From the NCBI GenBank assembly GCA_903835145.1, contig CAILMA010000109.1, forward strand, positions 1 to 17,192: a stretch of 17,192 nt of DNA, in the 5' to 3' direction. The position numbers and the translations under genes were made by a program. The notes beneath the pieces were generated by a model. That model made no database searches, was not told the DNA's origin, and saw nothing but the letters and a program-made list of their open reading frames with translations. Positions 1-8,644 of the stretch are shown one piece after another (position 1 is the stretch's first letter; the number at the start of each line of letters is the position of its first letter). This stretch comes from an uncultured Bacteroidota bacterium (GTDB lineage: Bacteria > Bacteroidota > Bacteroidia > Chitinophagales > Chitinophagaceae).

Positions 1-63
1 ACACAATATCGGTAAATGGTTTGTTTGGACCATCAATGACTATAAAATCTAACTTTAATAACA

Positions 64-71
64 TATTTTTG
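64..71 (+). promoter_or_regulatory. Possible -7 promoter element of the surface-protein gene
   Basis: TATTTTTG matches the Bacteroidota -7 consensus TAnnTTTG exactly and lies 39 bases before the start codon of the large T9SS protein. No TTTG occurs 19-21 bases upstream; the nearest is at 24-27, which is too far. Only half of the promoter is therefore supported, and A/T-rich sequence makes chance matches likely. Confidence 0.35.
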
Positions 72-110
72 TAACTGCAAACACTAAATATACCAATAAC
101 TATAAATTGT

Positions 111-3100
111 ATGAGAAACTCTTTCCGTTTTTTAATTGCCCTCACTGTCGCCTGCACTTCTATCCTCGGTTTGGGAGTCTCACGCGCCCAGACAATTTCC
201 ACTTTTGCCGGCACAGGTACCGGTAGCTTCAGTGGGGATGGTGGTGCAGCCACAGCCGCGGCCCTTTACCACCTCGGAGGTATTGATATGGATGCTGCTG
301 GTAACTTCTACATTTGTGATGCAGGTAACAATAGGATTCGTAAAGTATCATCTGCAGGTATCATTACAACTTTCGCTGGCAATGGTTCTGCTGGCTATAG
401 CGGTGATGGTGGCGCAGCAACTGCTGCAGCACTAAATGGACCGAGCGGCGTAAAGGTAGATGCAAGCGGAAACGTTTATATCGCTGACTACAACAACAGC
501 GTTATCAGGAAAGTGAATACATCTGGTGTCATCACAACAATCGCAGGTACTGGAACATCGGGTTACAGTGGCGATGGTGGTGCAGCAACTGCTGCCAGAT
601 TGTATGCCCCTCAGGCCATTGCTATCGATGCTGCAGGCAACCTTTTCATTGCCGATGAGGCCAATAATCTTATTCGAAAAATAAGTACTTCCGGTATTAT
701 CACTACTGTTGCAGGCGGCGGCTCAAGCGGGTTGGGCGATGGTGGTGCAGCAACAGATGCCACATTATACCGTCCGGGTGGCGTGGCTTTTGATGCAAGT
801 GGTAACCTCTATATATCTGATGCGCAAAATAACCGCATCCGTATCGTTAATACATCCGGCGTTATCAACACTTTTGCGGGCAATGGCACCGCTGGTTTTT
901 CGGGCGACGGTGGCGCAGCAACTGCTGCTAAGTTGAATACACCAGCACGAATAACTTTTGATCTTTCAGGCAATTTATACGTAGCTGATTACATCAACAA
1001 TAGAGTAAGGAAAATTAGCACTTCAGGAATAATAACCACTATTTGTGGTACCGGTTCTGCAGCATACAGTGGCGATGGCGGTGCAGCAACTGCTGCTGCA
1101 CTATATTACCCCGATGCAGTTTATGTTGATCCGGGTGGCAGCGTTTATATCAGCGATGCCTTTAATAACAGAGTTCGCAAAATAGGTAGTGCCACATCTT
1201 ACTGTGCTCCGTTCTTCGAAGTGCCAACAACAGCTTGCAGTACTTATCATATGTCCATGAGTGGTTTTCACCTAAATGGTGAAACAAGCACTTCGATTCT
1301 CGATGCCAATGCCTGCGATGGCACAGGGTACGAAAATCACACTTCTTTGTCTGTTAATTTGTTTCAGGGTGGTTCTTATTCTACAACAATCAATTCCGGG
1401 TCAACTTACGGATTGAACACTCAAACTTGGATTGACTTCAACGACAATGGAACTTTTGAATCGAGCGAAAGTGTTGGTGGGATCAATTCATGGATCGATT
1501 CAGGCGTATATACAATAACTGTCCCTACCTCAGCAGCGCTCGGTCCACATAGGATGAGGGTTATTGCGCTTTACACTGCCGCATCCTATCCTTCCATCAA
1601 TCCTTGCGGTAGTTCTTCTTACTATTATGGAGAGGCAAGAGATTACACGGTTGATATTCTTAGCTCATCTCCATCTATTGTGCCTTCTCCATCTTCATTA
1701 TCATTCGGCACAGTAAGCACAGGTAGCTGCTCATCCTATTCCTATACTTCTGTAACTTGTACCTACCTCACTCCTTCTTCCGGTGCCATCACAGTAACTG
1801 CGCCATCAGGGTTTTCTGTTTCTTTCGATGGCAGTACGTATGCAAGTAGTTTTAGTATCGGTTATAGTGGTGGCGCACTATCGTTTAATATATTTGTGAA
1901 GTTCTGCCCAACTACCGCAACCACTTATTCTGGCTGCGTTAATATCACGGGTGGCGGCGTTTCTTCAGCTGTTTGTGTATCTGTTTCGGGCACAGGTTCT
2001 ACGCCATGCACAGGTACGCCGTCCGCTGGTACCACATCATCATCCCCAGGTAGTGGTGGTGCTTCCACAGCCTTCTCGCTGAGCCTTTCGGGTGCAACTT
2101 CCGGTACTGGTATTACTTACCAATGGCAGTCTTCACCTGATGGCAGTACCTGGACTAACATTTCAGCAGCTACCAACATCACTTATAACTTCACTGGTAT
2201 ATCTGCAAACACTTGCTACCGTTGCAATGTTACTTGCACAACGTCCTCAGCATCGGCATATTCCACATCAACCTGCCTTACCTATTCTACTTCCACTTGT
2301 AATATCATTACCACAATTGCTGGTAACGGAACTGCCGGGTTTGGAGGCGATGGTGGCGCTGCAACCGGTGCGGAATTGAATAACCCAACCATTGTAAATT
2401 TCGACACCCTCGGCAACATGTTCGTTGCTGATTATTCCAATAACCGTATCCGTAAAATTTCTACCGCCGGTACCATAAGTACGGTTGTGGGAACTGGTAC
2501 AGCCGGCTACTCAGGCGACGGTGGCGCTGCCACAGCCGCACAATTAAACCTTCCGTCCTTCGTAATCGTAAGGTATGGTAGTTTGTATATCGCAGATTAT
2601 TATGGTCACCGCATCCGCAAAGTATCACCAACAGGCGTTATTTCAACCGTTGCCGGTACAGGAAGCGGAGGCTTTAGCGGTGATGGTGGCGCAGCAACTG
2701 CAGCATCTTTATACTACCCAACAAGCATCGCATTCGATGCAAGTAACAATATGTACATCGCTGATGAGGCAAACAACAGAATCCGTAAAGTATCTGCCGC
2801 AGGTATCATTACCACCTTCGCAGGTGGTGGCTCTGGCCTTGGCGATGGTGGCGCGGCAACTGCTGCTGGCCTTAACCGTCCGGGCGGTGTAGTTGTTGAC
2901 GCATCTGGTAACGTATTCATCGCAGACCCCGGTAACCAACGTATTCGTAAAGTAAATACATCAAATATTATTTCTACGTATGCTGGTAATGGCACAGGCA
3001 GTTATTCTGGCGATGGTGGCCAGGCAACCGCTGCTACTTTAAACCATCCGCTCCGTCTGCTGGTTGATGCTTCAGAAAATATTTATGTCGGCGACGAAGC

Positions 3101-6100
3101 AAACAATAGAGTGCGTAAGATTTCTTCATCTGGTATCATCATCACTGTAGCCGGAAACGGTACAGCTGGTTTCACCGGCGATGGTGGCCCTGCTACAGCA
3201 GCAGAATTGAACGGTACACAGGGTGTAGCACTCGATGCAAGTGGTAATCTCTACATAGTTGATGTTGCCAACGAACGTATCCGTAAAGTAACGTCAGGTA
3301 CTGCACCTGTAGTGTCGGTTCTTTCAGGACCTTCTTCAGTTTGTGTGGGCGCAAGTATTACAATAGTTGATTCAGTGTCAGGCGGTGCCTGGAGCAGTAG
3401 CAGCACCGCTGTCGCTATGGTTTCAGCATCGGGCCTCGTTACCGGTGTAAGTGCAGGCACCACTACCATAAGCTATGTGGTAACCAATAGCTGCGGATCC
3501 GCAGTTGCGACCAAAACCATAACCGTTTTAGCGGCTCCGGCAACGCCTGGCGCCATTACCGGGCCATCCACAATCTGCATTGGTACGCCAGTTTCGGTTA
3601 CCGATGGCACTTCAGGTGGCTCATGGTCCAGCTCAAATCCTTCTATTGCCACCGTTAGTGGCTCAGGCAGCGTCACCGGGGTTAGTGCTGGTACTGCAGT
3701 TATCAGTTATATTATTATTAACAGTTGCGGTACGGCATACGCTACATTACCTGTCACTGTGCTCACAACCCCAACTGCCGGAACGATTACCGGACCTTCC
3801 AGCGTATGTGTCGGTTCATCCTCGACATTTACCGATGCAGTTTCGGGCGGAGCCTGGAGCACAAGTACAACCACAATTTGCACAATTTCGCCAACTTCCG
3901 GCCTCGCAACGGGCATTGCTGTCGGCACAGCAGGTATTACATACACAGTAACCAACACATGCGGCACAATCGCTACTACATACACTTTTAGTGTAAATAG
4001 CCACCCCGATGCTCCTGCCGCAATTTCCGGTACAACAACAGTCTGCACCGGATCCACTACTGCGTTATCTGATGCTACTTCTGGCGGTGTGTGGTCCAGC
4101 AGCAACTCGTCAATAGCAACCGTAAATGTTTCTGGTACAGTCTATGGCGTGAGCGCAGGCTCTGCCAACATTACCTACACCGTTACTAACAGTTGTGGAA
4201 GCAATTATGCTACTAAGTCTGTTACCGTAAATACTTCATCGTCGGTGAGCTCTATCGGTGGTCCGTCTACCGTTTGTACAGGCTCAAGCATTACACTTAC
4301 TGATGCTTCTTCTGGCGGCACGTGGACCAGTACAAATCCATCTGTTGCCACCGTTTCATCAGGAGTGGTAACAGGTATTGCTGTTGGCACTACAGTTATC
4401 TCTTATACCATATCTACAGCCTGTGGTACTTCCGCAGCTATACTCAACGTAAATGTTACTACTATTCCTTCTGTTGGTGCTATTACCGGTTCTTCTACGG
4501 TGTGTACCGGAGCGGTTACCACGCTCTCCGACGCTACTTCTGGTGGCACCTGGAGCAGCACTGCTACAAGTGTGGCCAGCGTATCTCCAGCGGGTGTTGT
4601 CAGGGGCGTAAGTGCAGGTACTGCCACTATCTCTTATACCTTGACTAATGGTTGTGGCTCCGCTGCAGCCACCAAGGCTATTACTGTGAGCCCTGTTCCT
4701 TCGGCAGGTACCATCACGGGCGCATCAAGCGTATGTACCGGCACAACAATCACTTTGGCCGATGGCACAGCAGGTGGTACATGGAGCAGCAGCAACACAG
4801 CTATCGCTACGGTTAATGCAGCTGGTCTCGTAAGTGGGGTATTGGGCGGTTCTGCTACTATCACTTATTCAGTTACTACAAGCTGCGGCAGCGCTGTAGC
4901 CACAAAAGCAATCACCGTTAACCCATCACCAACAGCCGGCACCATTAGTGGTGCGGCGGCAGTTTGTGTCGGTTCTACCATCACACTTACCGATGCCATG
5001 AGCGGTGGCACCTGGACCAGCTCAGCACCGTCAGTGGCTTCTATAAGCCCAGCCGGCGTCCTTTCTGGTGTTGCAGCGGGTACACTCGTTGTTTCCTATG
5101 CTATCACCAACAGTTGCGGCACAGCCATTGCCACAAAGGCTATCACCGTAAATCCGCTTCCATCAGCAGGCACTATCACCGGTCCTACCACCGTTTGCGC
5201 AGGCTCATCCATCACACTTACCGATGGTGCTACTGGCGGCGTTTGGAGCAGCAGGAATACATCTATTGCAACCGTTGGTGTATCAGGCGTTGTTTCTGGT
5301 TTGCTGGCAGGTACAGTTTCTATTTCTTACACCGTTACCAATGCTTGCGGCACATCAACATCCGGCACTGTAGTTAACGTTTCCGCCTTACCAACTGCAG
5401 GTACTATTATTGGTTCTTCATCAGTTTGTGCTGGCACTACCGTCGCTTTATCCGATGCCGTTACCGGTGGCGTATGGAGCAGCAGCAGTACGGCAATTGC
5501 TACCATTAGTCCCACTGGCGTTGTTTCTGGTGTATCATCAGGTACGGTCACTATCACTTATACAGTTACAACAAGTTGCGCAGTAGTCACAGCCACTAAG
5601 GCCATTTCCGTGAGCGCAACGGCTGCCGCAGGCACCATCAGCGGTCTTGCAGGTGTTTGTTCTGGTGTTAATATTACCCTCACCACCAGTGGCACTGCCG
5701 GTGGCAGCTGGAGCAGCAGCAATACAGCTGTCGCAACAGTTGCAGCAGGTGTTGTGCATGGCATATCAGCAGGTGTTACTACTATTTCTTATTCTGTTAC
5801 TTCTGGTTGCGGTACTGCCGTTTCCACAAAAACAGTAACAGTAACTGCCACTCCATCAGCTGCAGCCATCACAGGCCCGGCCAGCCTTTGCGTAGGCAGT
5901 TCAGCTACCTACACCGATGCCACTACCGGCGGCGGATGGATCAGCAGCAACACGGCTATTGCTACCATCAATGCATCAGGCATTGTAGTTGGGGTAGGAG
6001 CGGGTACTGCTACCATCACTTACTTTATCACCAATAGTTGTGGCACATCAACCACAACCAAGGCTATCACTGTTAACACACTTACAGCAGGCGTTATTTC

Positions 6101-6587
6101 AGGCGCTGCATCCATCGCAGTTGGTGCGAGCACCACGCTCACCAACACAGTTGCCGGCGGTACCTGGAGCAGCACAAATACCAGCCTCGCAACGGTAAAC
6201 ACAACCGGTATGGTTACTGGTGTTGCAGTAGGTATGGATACCATTAAATACTCGGTTACCAACAGTTGCGGCACCGCGGTAGCATCAAAGGTTTTATCGG
6301 TATCTGCTCACCGCGATGAGCCTTCAATTGCCGCAGCGACCAACAATGAAGGCGTTGACATCAACGTATACCCTAATCCAAATCATGGTGCATTCACCGT
6401 TGAATTCCCGGGCATCTTCACTACCGCCACAGTCGTTATCGCAGATCTTAACGGCAGGGTAATTGACAACAGGGAAACAACAGAAAAATCAATGTACATC
6501 GACATGACCAGGTACACTCCGGGCACTTACCTGCTCCGCGCAAGTGTTGCAGATCAGGTTTATACAAGGAAGGTAATCATCAGATAA
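111..6587 (+). CDS. Giant T9SS-secreted protein with two NHL propellers and 13 BIG2-type Ig domains
   Basis: This 2158-residue secreted or surface protein begins with a signal peptide (about residues 1-26, cleavage likely after SRA). Six NHL-type repeats of about 56 residues follow (28-358), each with an AGxGxxGxSGDGGAAT loop, an AxGNxYIAD strand and NNRIRK. Next come a GEVED domain (about 364-516, containing WIDFNDNG and GEARDY), two Ig-like segments (about 521-630 and 632-730), a second set of six NHL repeats (732-1063), and 13 tandem BIG2/Ig-like repeats of about 77 residues (1066-2067) with the core GGxWSSSNxxIATV. Residues about 2085-2158 are a T9SS type-A sorting domain (VYPNP, GTYLLR, final KVIIR). 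Such domains direct export across the outer membrane and cell-surface attachment or release in Bacteroidota. A role in adhesion, matrix or carbohydrate contact is inferred; no catalytic motif is visible. The start is supported by the signal peptide that follows it directly. A terminator follows and no operon partner is seen. Confidence 0.93.
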   Translation: MRNSFRFLIALTVACTSILGLGVSRAQTISTFAGTGTGSFSGDGGAATAAALYHLGGIDMDAAGNFYICDAGNNRIRKVSSAGIITTFAGNGSAGYSGDGGAATAAALNGPSGVKVDASGNVYIADYNNSVIRKVNTSGVITTIAGTGTSGYSGDGGAATAARLYAPQAIAIDAAGNLFIADEANNLIRKISTSGIITTVAGGGSSGLGDGGAATDATLYRPGGVAFDASGNLYISDAQNNRIRIVNTSGVINTFAGNGTAGFSGDGGAATAAKLNTPARITFDLSGNLYVADYINNRVRKISTSGIITTICGTGSAAYSGDGGAATAAALYYPDAVYVDPGGSVYISDAFNNRVRKIGSATSYCAPFFEVPTTACSTYHMSMSGFHLNGETSTSILDANACDGTGYENHTSLSVNLFQGGSYSTTINSGSTYGLNTQTWIDFNDNGTFESSESVGGINSWIDSGVYTITVPTSAALGPHRMRVIALYTAASYPSINPCGSSSYYYGEARDYTVDILSSSPSIVPSPSSLSFGTVSTGSCSSYSYTSVTCTYLTPSSGAITVTAPSGFSVSFDGSTYASSFSIGYSGGALSFNIFVKFCPTTATTYSGCVNITGGGVSSAVCVSVSGTGSTPCTGTPSAGTTSSSPGSGGASTAFSLSLSGATSGTGITYQWQSSPDGSTWTNISAATNITYNFTGISANTCYRCNVTCTTSSASAYSTSTCLTYSTSTCNIITTIAGNGTAGFGGDGGAATGAELNNPTIVNFDTLGNMFVADYSNNRIRKISTAGTISTVVGTGTAGYSGDGGAATAAQLNLPSFVIVRYGSLYIADYYGHRIRKVSPTGVISTVAGTGSGGFSGDGGAATAASLYYPTSIAFDASNNMYIADEANNRIRKVSAAGIITTFAGGGSGLGDGGAATAAGLNRPGGVVVDASGNVFIADPGNQRIRKVNTSNIISTYAGNGTGSYSGDGGQATAATLNHPLRLLVDASENIYVGDEANNRVRKISSSGIIITVAGNGTAGFTGDGGPATAAELNGTQGVALDASGNLYIVDVANERIRKVTSGTAPVVSVLSGPSSVCVGASITIVDSVSGGAWSSSSTAVAMVSASGLVTGVSAGTTTISYVVTNSCGSAVATKTITVLAAPATPGAITGPSTICIGTPVSVTDGTSGGSWSSSNPSIATVSGSGSVTGVSAGTAVISYIIINSCGTAYATLPVTVLTTPTAGTITGPSSVCVGSSSTFTDAVSGGAWSTSTTTICTISPTSGLATGIAVGTAGITYTVTNTCGTIATTYTFSVNSHPDAPAAISGTTTVCTGSTTALSDATSGGVWSSSNSSIATVNVSGTVYGVSAGSANITYTVTNSCGSNYATKSVTVNTSSSVSSIGGPSTVCTGSSITLTDASSGGTWTSTNPSVATVSSGVVTGIAVGTTVISYTISTACGTSAAILNVNVTTIPSVGAITGSSTVCTGAVTTLSDATSGGTWSSTATSVASVSPAGVVRGVSAGTATISYTLTNGCGSAAATKAITVSPVPSAGTITGASSVCTGTTITLADGTAGGTWSSSNTAIATVNAAGLVSGVLGGSATITYSVTTSCGSAVATKAITVNPSPTAGTISGAAAVCVGSTITLTDAMSGGTWTSSAPSVASISPAGVLSGVAAGTLVVSYAITNSCGTAIATKAITVNPLPSAGTITGPTTVCAGSSITLTDGATGGVWSSRNTSIATVGVSGVVSGLLAGTVSISYTVTNACGTSTSGTVVNVSALPTAGTIIGSSSVCAGTTVALSDAVTGGVWSSSSTAIATISPTGVVSGVSSGTVTITYTVTTSCAVVTATKAISVSATAAAGTISGLAGVCSGVNITLTTSGTAGGSWSSSNTAVATVAAGVVHGISAGVTTISYSVTSGCGTAVSTKTVTVTATPSAAAITGPASLCVGSSATYTDATTGGGWISSNTAIATINASGIVVGVGAGTATITYFITNSCGTSTTTKAITVNTLTAGVISGAASIAVGASTTLTNTVAGGTWSSTNTSLATVNTTGMVTGVAVGMDTIKYSVTNSCGTAVASKVLSVSAHRDEPSIAAATNNEGVDINVYPNPNHGAFTVEFPGIFTTATVVIADLNGRVIDNRETTEKSMYIDMTRYTPGTYLLRASVADQVYTRKVIIR
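192..1187 (+). repeat. First six-fold NHL repeat block inside the surface-protein gene
   Basis: Six in-frame repeats of about 168 bp encode six propeller blades of about 56 residues. Six is the number needed to close an NHL beta-propeller. Blade 4 (about 700-870) has a shortened loop, GGGSSGLGDGG, in place of GxGxxGxSGDGG. The same blade is shortened in the second block at 2304-3300. Confidence 0.85.
2304..3300 (+). repeat. Second six-fold NHL repeat block inside the surface-protein gene
   Basis: Six further in-frame NHL blades form a second complete propeller. Blade 4 again carries the shortened loop (GGGSGLGDGG). Blade 2 is irregular: the usual DASGN turn is replaced by RYGS, and the following strand ends in YYGHRIRK. 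The shared blade-4 peculiarity suggests that a whole propeller was duplicated, rather than single blades being added independently. Confidence 0.85.
3305..6310 (+). repeat. 13 tandem BIG2-type Ig domain repeats
   Basis: Thirteen in-frame repeats of about 231 bp encode bacterial Ig-like (BIG2-type) domains with the order GPSxVCxGxxxTLTD, SGGxWSSS, IATV, GVVxGVxAGTxxISY, SCGxAxATKxITV. Twelve of the thirteen have a cysteine near the start and another in the SCG/ACG motif near the end, so one disulfide per domain is plausible. The last repeat lacks the first cysteine (SIAVG replaces SVCVG). Such arrays usually form a stalk that holds the N-terminal domains away from the cell. The DNA repeats are diverged but could still recombine. 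Confidence 0.85.
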
Positions 6588-6605
6588 TTCAATCTGGTTT
6601 TATAG

Positions 6606-6647
6606 AAAATGCGGCTACCGGGCTTCCGGCGCCGCATTTTTATTTTT
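6606..6647 (+). terminator. Rho-independent terminator after the surface-protein gene
   Basis: The arms AAAATGCGGC (6606-6615) and GCCGCATTTT (6631-6640) are exact reverse complements. A smaller CCGG/CCGG stem (6618-6621 with 6626-6629) sits in the loop, and a T-rich tract follows to 6647. It starts about 20 bases after the TAA stop. Confidence 0.85.
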
Positions 6648-6668
6648 TGCCGACTACCCGAAAATCCA

Positions 6669-6701
6669 TTTACCAAAACCTTTGATTGTTCCCTATCTTT
6701 G
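6669..6701 (+). promoter_or_regulatory. Probable holA promoter
   Basis: TATCTTTG at 6694-6701 is an exact TAnnTTTG -7 element. TTTA at 6669-6672 lies 21 bases upstream and differs from the -33 consensus TTTG by one base. The site lies between the previous terminator and holA and would give a leader of roughly 105 bases. Confidence 0.5.
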
Positions 6702-6759
6702 AACTCCAATACCATTTCAAAATTAATTTCGAAAAGTACACAGCCAGCCCCGAAGGTGG

Positions 6760-6807
6760 ATGAACGAGTCTATAGCCGATATTAATGATGACTTTTTTAC
6801 GCAGTAA
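6760..6807 (+). other. Possible 15-codon leader ORF upstream of holA
   Basis: An ATG at 6760 opens a 15-codon frame (MNESIADINDDFFTQ) that ends with TAA at 6805-6807, five bases before the holA ATG and in a different frame. It lies inside the leader implied by the promoter at 6669-6701. The peptide is acidic and has no recognised motif. It could be a translationally coupled leader or a chance ORF; its length alone proves nothing. Confidence 0.2.
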
Positions 6808-6812
6808 ATAAA

Positions 6813-7814
6813 ATGAACGCAGACTACAAAAAAATTCTACAGTCCCTTAAAATGCGCCAGTACGCGCCATTTTATCTTGTTGACGGCGATGAAAATTATT
6901 ACATCGACGAGTTGTCTGCCCATTTCGAGAATGACATTTTGCTGCCTCACGAAAAAGACTTCAATCTTTTGGTCCTTTACGGAAAGGAAGCTACCTGGGC
7001 CGATGTTGTTAATGCCTGCCGCCGGTTCCCTATGTTTGCTGAAAAGCAAGTCGTTATCCTCAAAGATGCGGCGAACCTCAAAGATTTTGGCGAATTACTG
7101 GGTTATCTTGAGAAACCATCACCATCCACCGTATTACTTATAGAGCACCGCTATAAAAAGGCCGATGGTAAAACCAGAATCGTTAAATATGCCAAGGATA
7201 AGGGCATGTATTTCAATTCTGAGAAAATAAAAGATACCAGTATGCCCGCATGGATTCAGGAATACGGGCGTGAAATAGGGTTTGCGATAGGCGAAAGAGA
7301 GGCACAGACGCTATCAACCTACCTCGGAAACGATTTGCAAAAAATTGTAAATGAAATTGAGAAGGTAAGAATAAACGTACCCGACGAAAAGGAACTTTCG
7401 GCGGCGCTTATCCAGAAATACATAGGCATAAGCAGGGAATACAATGTTTTTGAGTTTCCTGAGGTGCTTACCGGTAACGACAGGGAAAAACTATACAGAA
7501 TGCTTTCCTTCTTTTTGGCAAGCCCAAAAGCAGCGCCAATGCCATTGCTTATCGGCTCCTTCTACGGGCACTTCAGCATATTATACGCAGCAAATTTTGT
7601 AAAAGGCAAGCCGGAAAAAGATGCCGCCGCCGCACTCGGCACATGGCCCTCCAAGCTTAAAGAATACATGGCTGCTACCCAGCATTGGCCATTGGCACGG
7701 GTGGAGCGGGCCCTCATTTTGCTCGGCAACTACAGCACCTACGCAGTTGGCATCAACAACAATACCGATGATAGAGAACTGCTCAAAGAACTGGTCGGGA
7801 AGTTGCTTGCATAA
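6813..7814 (+). CDS. holA: DNA polymerase III subunit delta (clamp loader)
   Basis: The 333-residue protein matches the HolA family in length and layout. HolA is the clamp-loader subunit that opens the beta sliding clamp so that it can be placed on DNA at the replication fork in the cytoplasm. The N-terminal AAA+-like domain shows PFYLVDGDENYYIDEL near residues 19-34, a FPMFAEKQVVILKDA strand-turn near residue 72, and LLIEHRYKKADGKTRIVKYA near residue 110. The middle section has LSTYLGNDLQKIVNEIEK, and the C-terminal helical collar ends in DDRELLKELVGKLLA. As usual for delta subunits, no functional Walker A site is seen. The start follows an A-rich sequence (AATAAA) and gives the expected N-terminus. 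It appears to be monocistronic: the next gene begins 135 bases later with its own likely promoter. Confidence 0.93.
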   Translation: MNADYKKILQSLKMRQYAPFYLVDGDENYYIDELSAHFENDILLPHEKDFNLLVLYGKEATWADVVNACRRFPMFAEKQVVILKDAANLKDFGELLGYLEKPSPSTVLLIEHRYKKADGKTRIVKYAKDKGMYFNSEKIKDTSMPAWIQEYGREIGFAIGEREAQTLSTYLGNDLQKIVNEIEKVRINVPDEKELSAALIQKYIGISREYNVFEFPEVLTGNDREKLYRMLSFFLASPKAAPMPLLIGSFYGHFSILYAANFVKGKPEKDAAAALGTWPSKLKEYMAATQHWPLARVERALILLGNYSTYAVGINNNTDDRELLKELVGKLLA

Positions 7815-7883
7815 CATAACCAGCACCAAATCAGCAATTTAATGTACAAATCCGTCGATTTTGTTTTGTTAAATTGATACATT

Positions 7884-7916
7884 TTTGTGTAATCTGTAGG
7901 AGATTTGCTATATTAG
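7884..7916 (+). promoter_or_regulatory. Possible promoter of the small exported protein gene
   Basis: TTTG (7884-7887), a 21-base spacer and TATATTAG (7909-7916, one mismatch to TAnnTTTG) fit the Bacteroidota promoter layout. The -7 element ends 33 bases before the start codon. Other TTTG copies upstream make the exact -33 choice uncertain. Confidence 0.4.
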
Positions 7917-7949
7917 TGCAAAAATTACTTTACCCCCAAAAAACAAAAC

Positions 7950-8399
7950 ATGAAAAAACTAATTTTAACATGCGCTTTGGTAACCGGTGCGGCATTAGCG
8001 GCATCAGCTCAAAACGCTCCATCTGCACCTCCTCCGCCTCCTCCGCAGCATCCTAATTCAAATGTTGCTGGTCCAAAAGGTCCGATGACAGAAGAGCAGA
8101 GGCAACAGCACATGGCTGAATCTCAGGCCAGGTTGATGGAAAAACAATATGCATTAACACCGCTGCAATACAGTGGTGTGTATAAGGCTTGCCTTGAATT
8201 CACAAAAAGCATGGACGAAATGAGAGGCCCGGGTAAAATGCCAAAACCGGTTGATCACGAAAAACTGGAAATGGAAAAAGACGCCAAACTTCAAAAAATA
8301 ATGACCAAGGATCAATTTGAAAAATATTCTTTAACCAAAAGGCGCCCAATGCAGCAGCAGCCGGGCATGGCCCCTCAGGGAGCTCCTGTTAAAAACTAA
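7950..8399 (+). CDS. Small exported protein, Spy/CpxP-like in layout
   Basis: This 149-residue protein has a clear signal peptide (MKKLILTCALVTGAALAASA, cleavage before Q21). A proline-rich linker follows (about residues 25-36), then a charged helical region rich in Met, Gln and Lys. The pattern of MTEEQRQQHMAESQARLM, then LTPLQYSGVYKACLEFTKSM, then LQKIMTKDQFEKY resembles the small periplasmic Spy/CpxP or DUF4890-type proteins of Bacteroidota, in which LTxxQ helices repeat. That resemblance is by eye and no family is assigned firmly. The low-complexity C-terminus (PMQQQPGMAPQGAPVKN) is Pro/Gln-rich. The ATG follows an A-rich stretch. A chaperone-like periplasmic role is only a guess. The gene is flanked by its own promoter-like site and terminator, so it is probably transcribed alone. 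Confidence 0.75.
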   Translation: MKKLILTCALVTGAALAASAQNAPSAPPPPPPQHPNSNVAGPKGPMTEEQRQQHMAESQARLMEKQYALTPLQYSGVYKACLEFTKSMDEMRGPGKMPKPVDHEKLEMEKDAKLQKIMTKDQFEKYSLTKRRPMQQQPGMAPQGAPVKN

Positions 8400-8411
8400 A
8401 ATTATTTATAG

Positions 8412-8437
8412 CCGCCCTGTTCCGGGGCGGTTTTTTT
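8412..8437 (+). terminator. Rho-independent terminator of the small exported protein gene
   Basis: CCGCCC (8412-8417) pairs with GGGCGG (8425-8430), with a T-G pair extending the stem inward, followed directly by seven T residues (8431-8437). It begins 12 bases after the stop codon. Confidence 0.9.
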
Positions 8438-8554
8438 ATGAGCTGTTGGCGCATAAAAATTGTCATTTTCACCCTGTCGTCGTCACATTGTTTGGCCACA
8501 ATCCGCATTTGCACATTTTAACGATTGAAATGCAATACAAAAAGCTAAATTGCG

Positions 8555-8584
8555 TTTCCAAACACAACATCTTCGCTATCTTTA
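8555..8584 (+). promoter_or_regulatory. Possible promoter of the ExbB/ExbD operon
   Basis: TATCTTTA (8577-8584) differs from TAnnTTTG by one base. TTTC (8555-8558) lies 18 bases upstream, slightly short of the usual 19-21 spacing and with one mismatch. It lies 60 bases before the first gene, in an otherwise empty 245-base gap. Confidence 0.3.
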
Positions 8585-8644
8585 CCTGACCCGTCTATTT
8601 TCTGTTTGTACTTTATTGTTACTTTTACTTTCGAAAACTGACTC

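Noticed and set aside
136..6274. Many antisense and alternate-frame reading frames inside the surface-protein gene
   Set aside because: Repetitive Ser/Thr/Gly/Ala-rich coding sequence leaves other frames open; the main frame alone has signal peptide, domains and sorting signal.
8450..8466. Sigma-54-type promoter (TTGGC...TTGT) upstream of exbB
   Set aside because: The -12 GC dinucleotide is missing at the required 10-base distance from the -24 GG.
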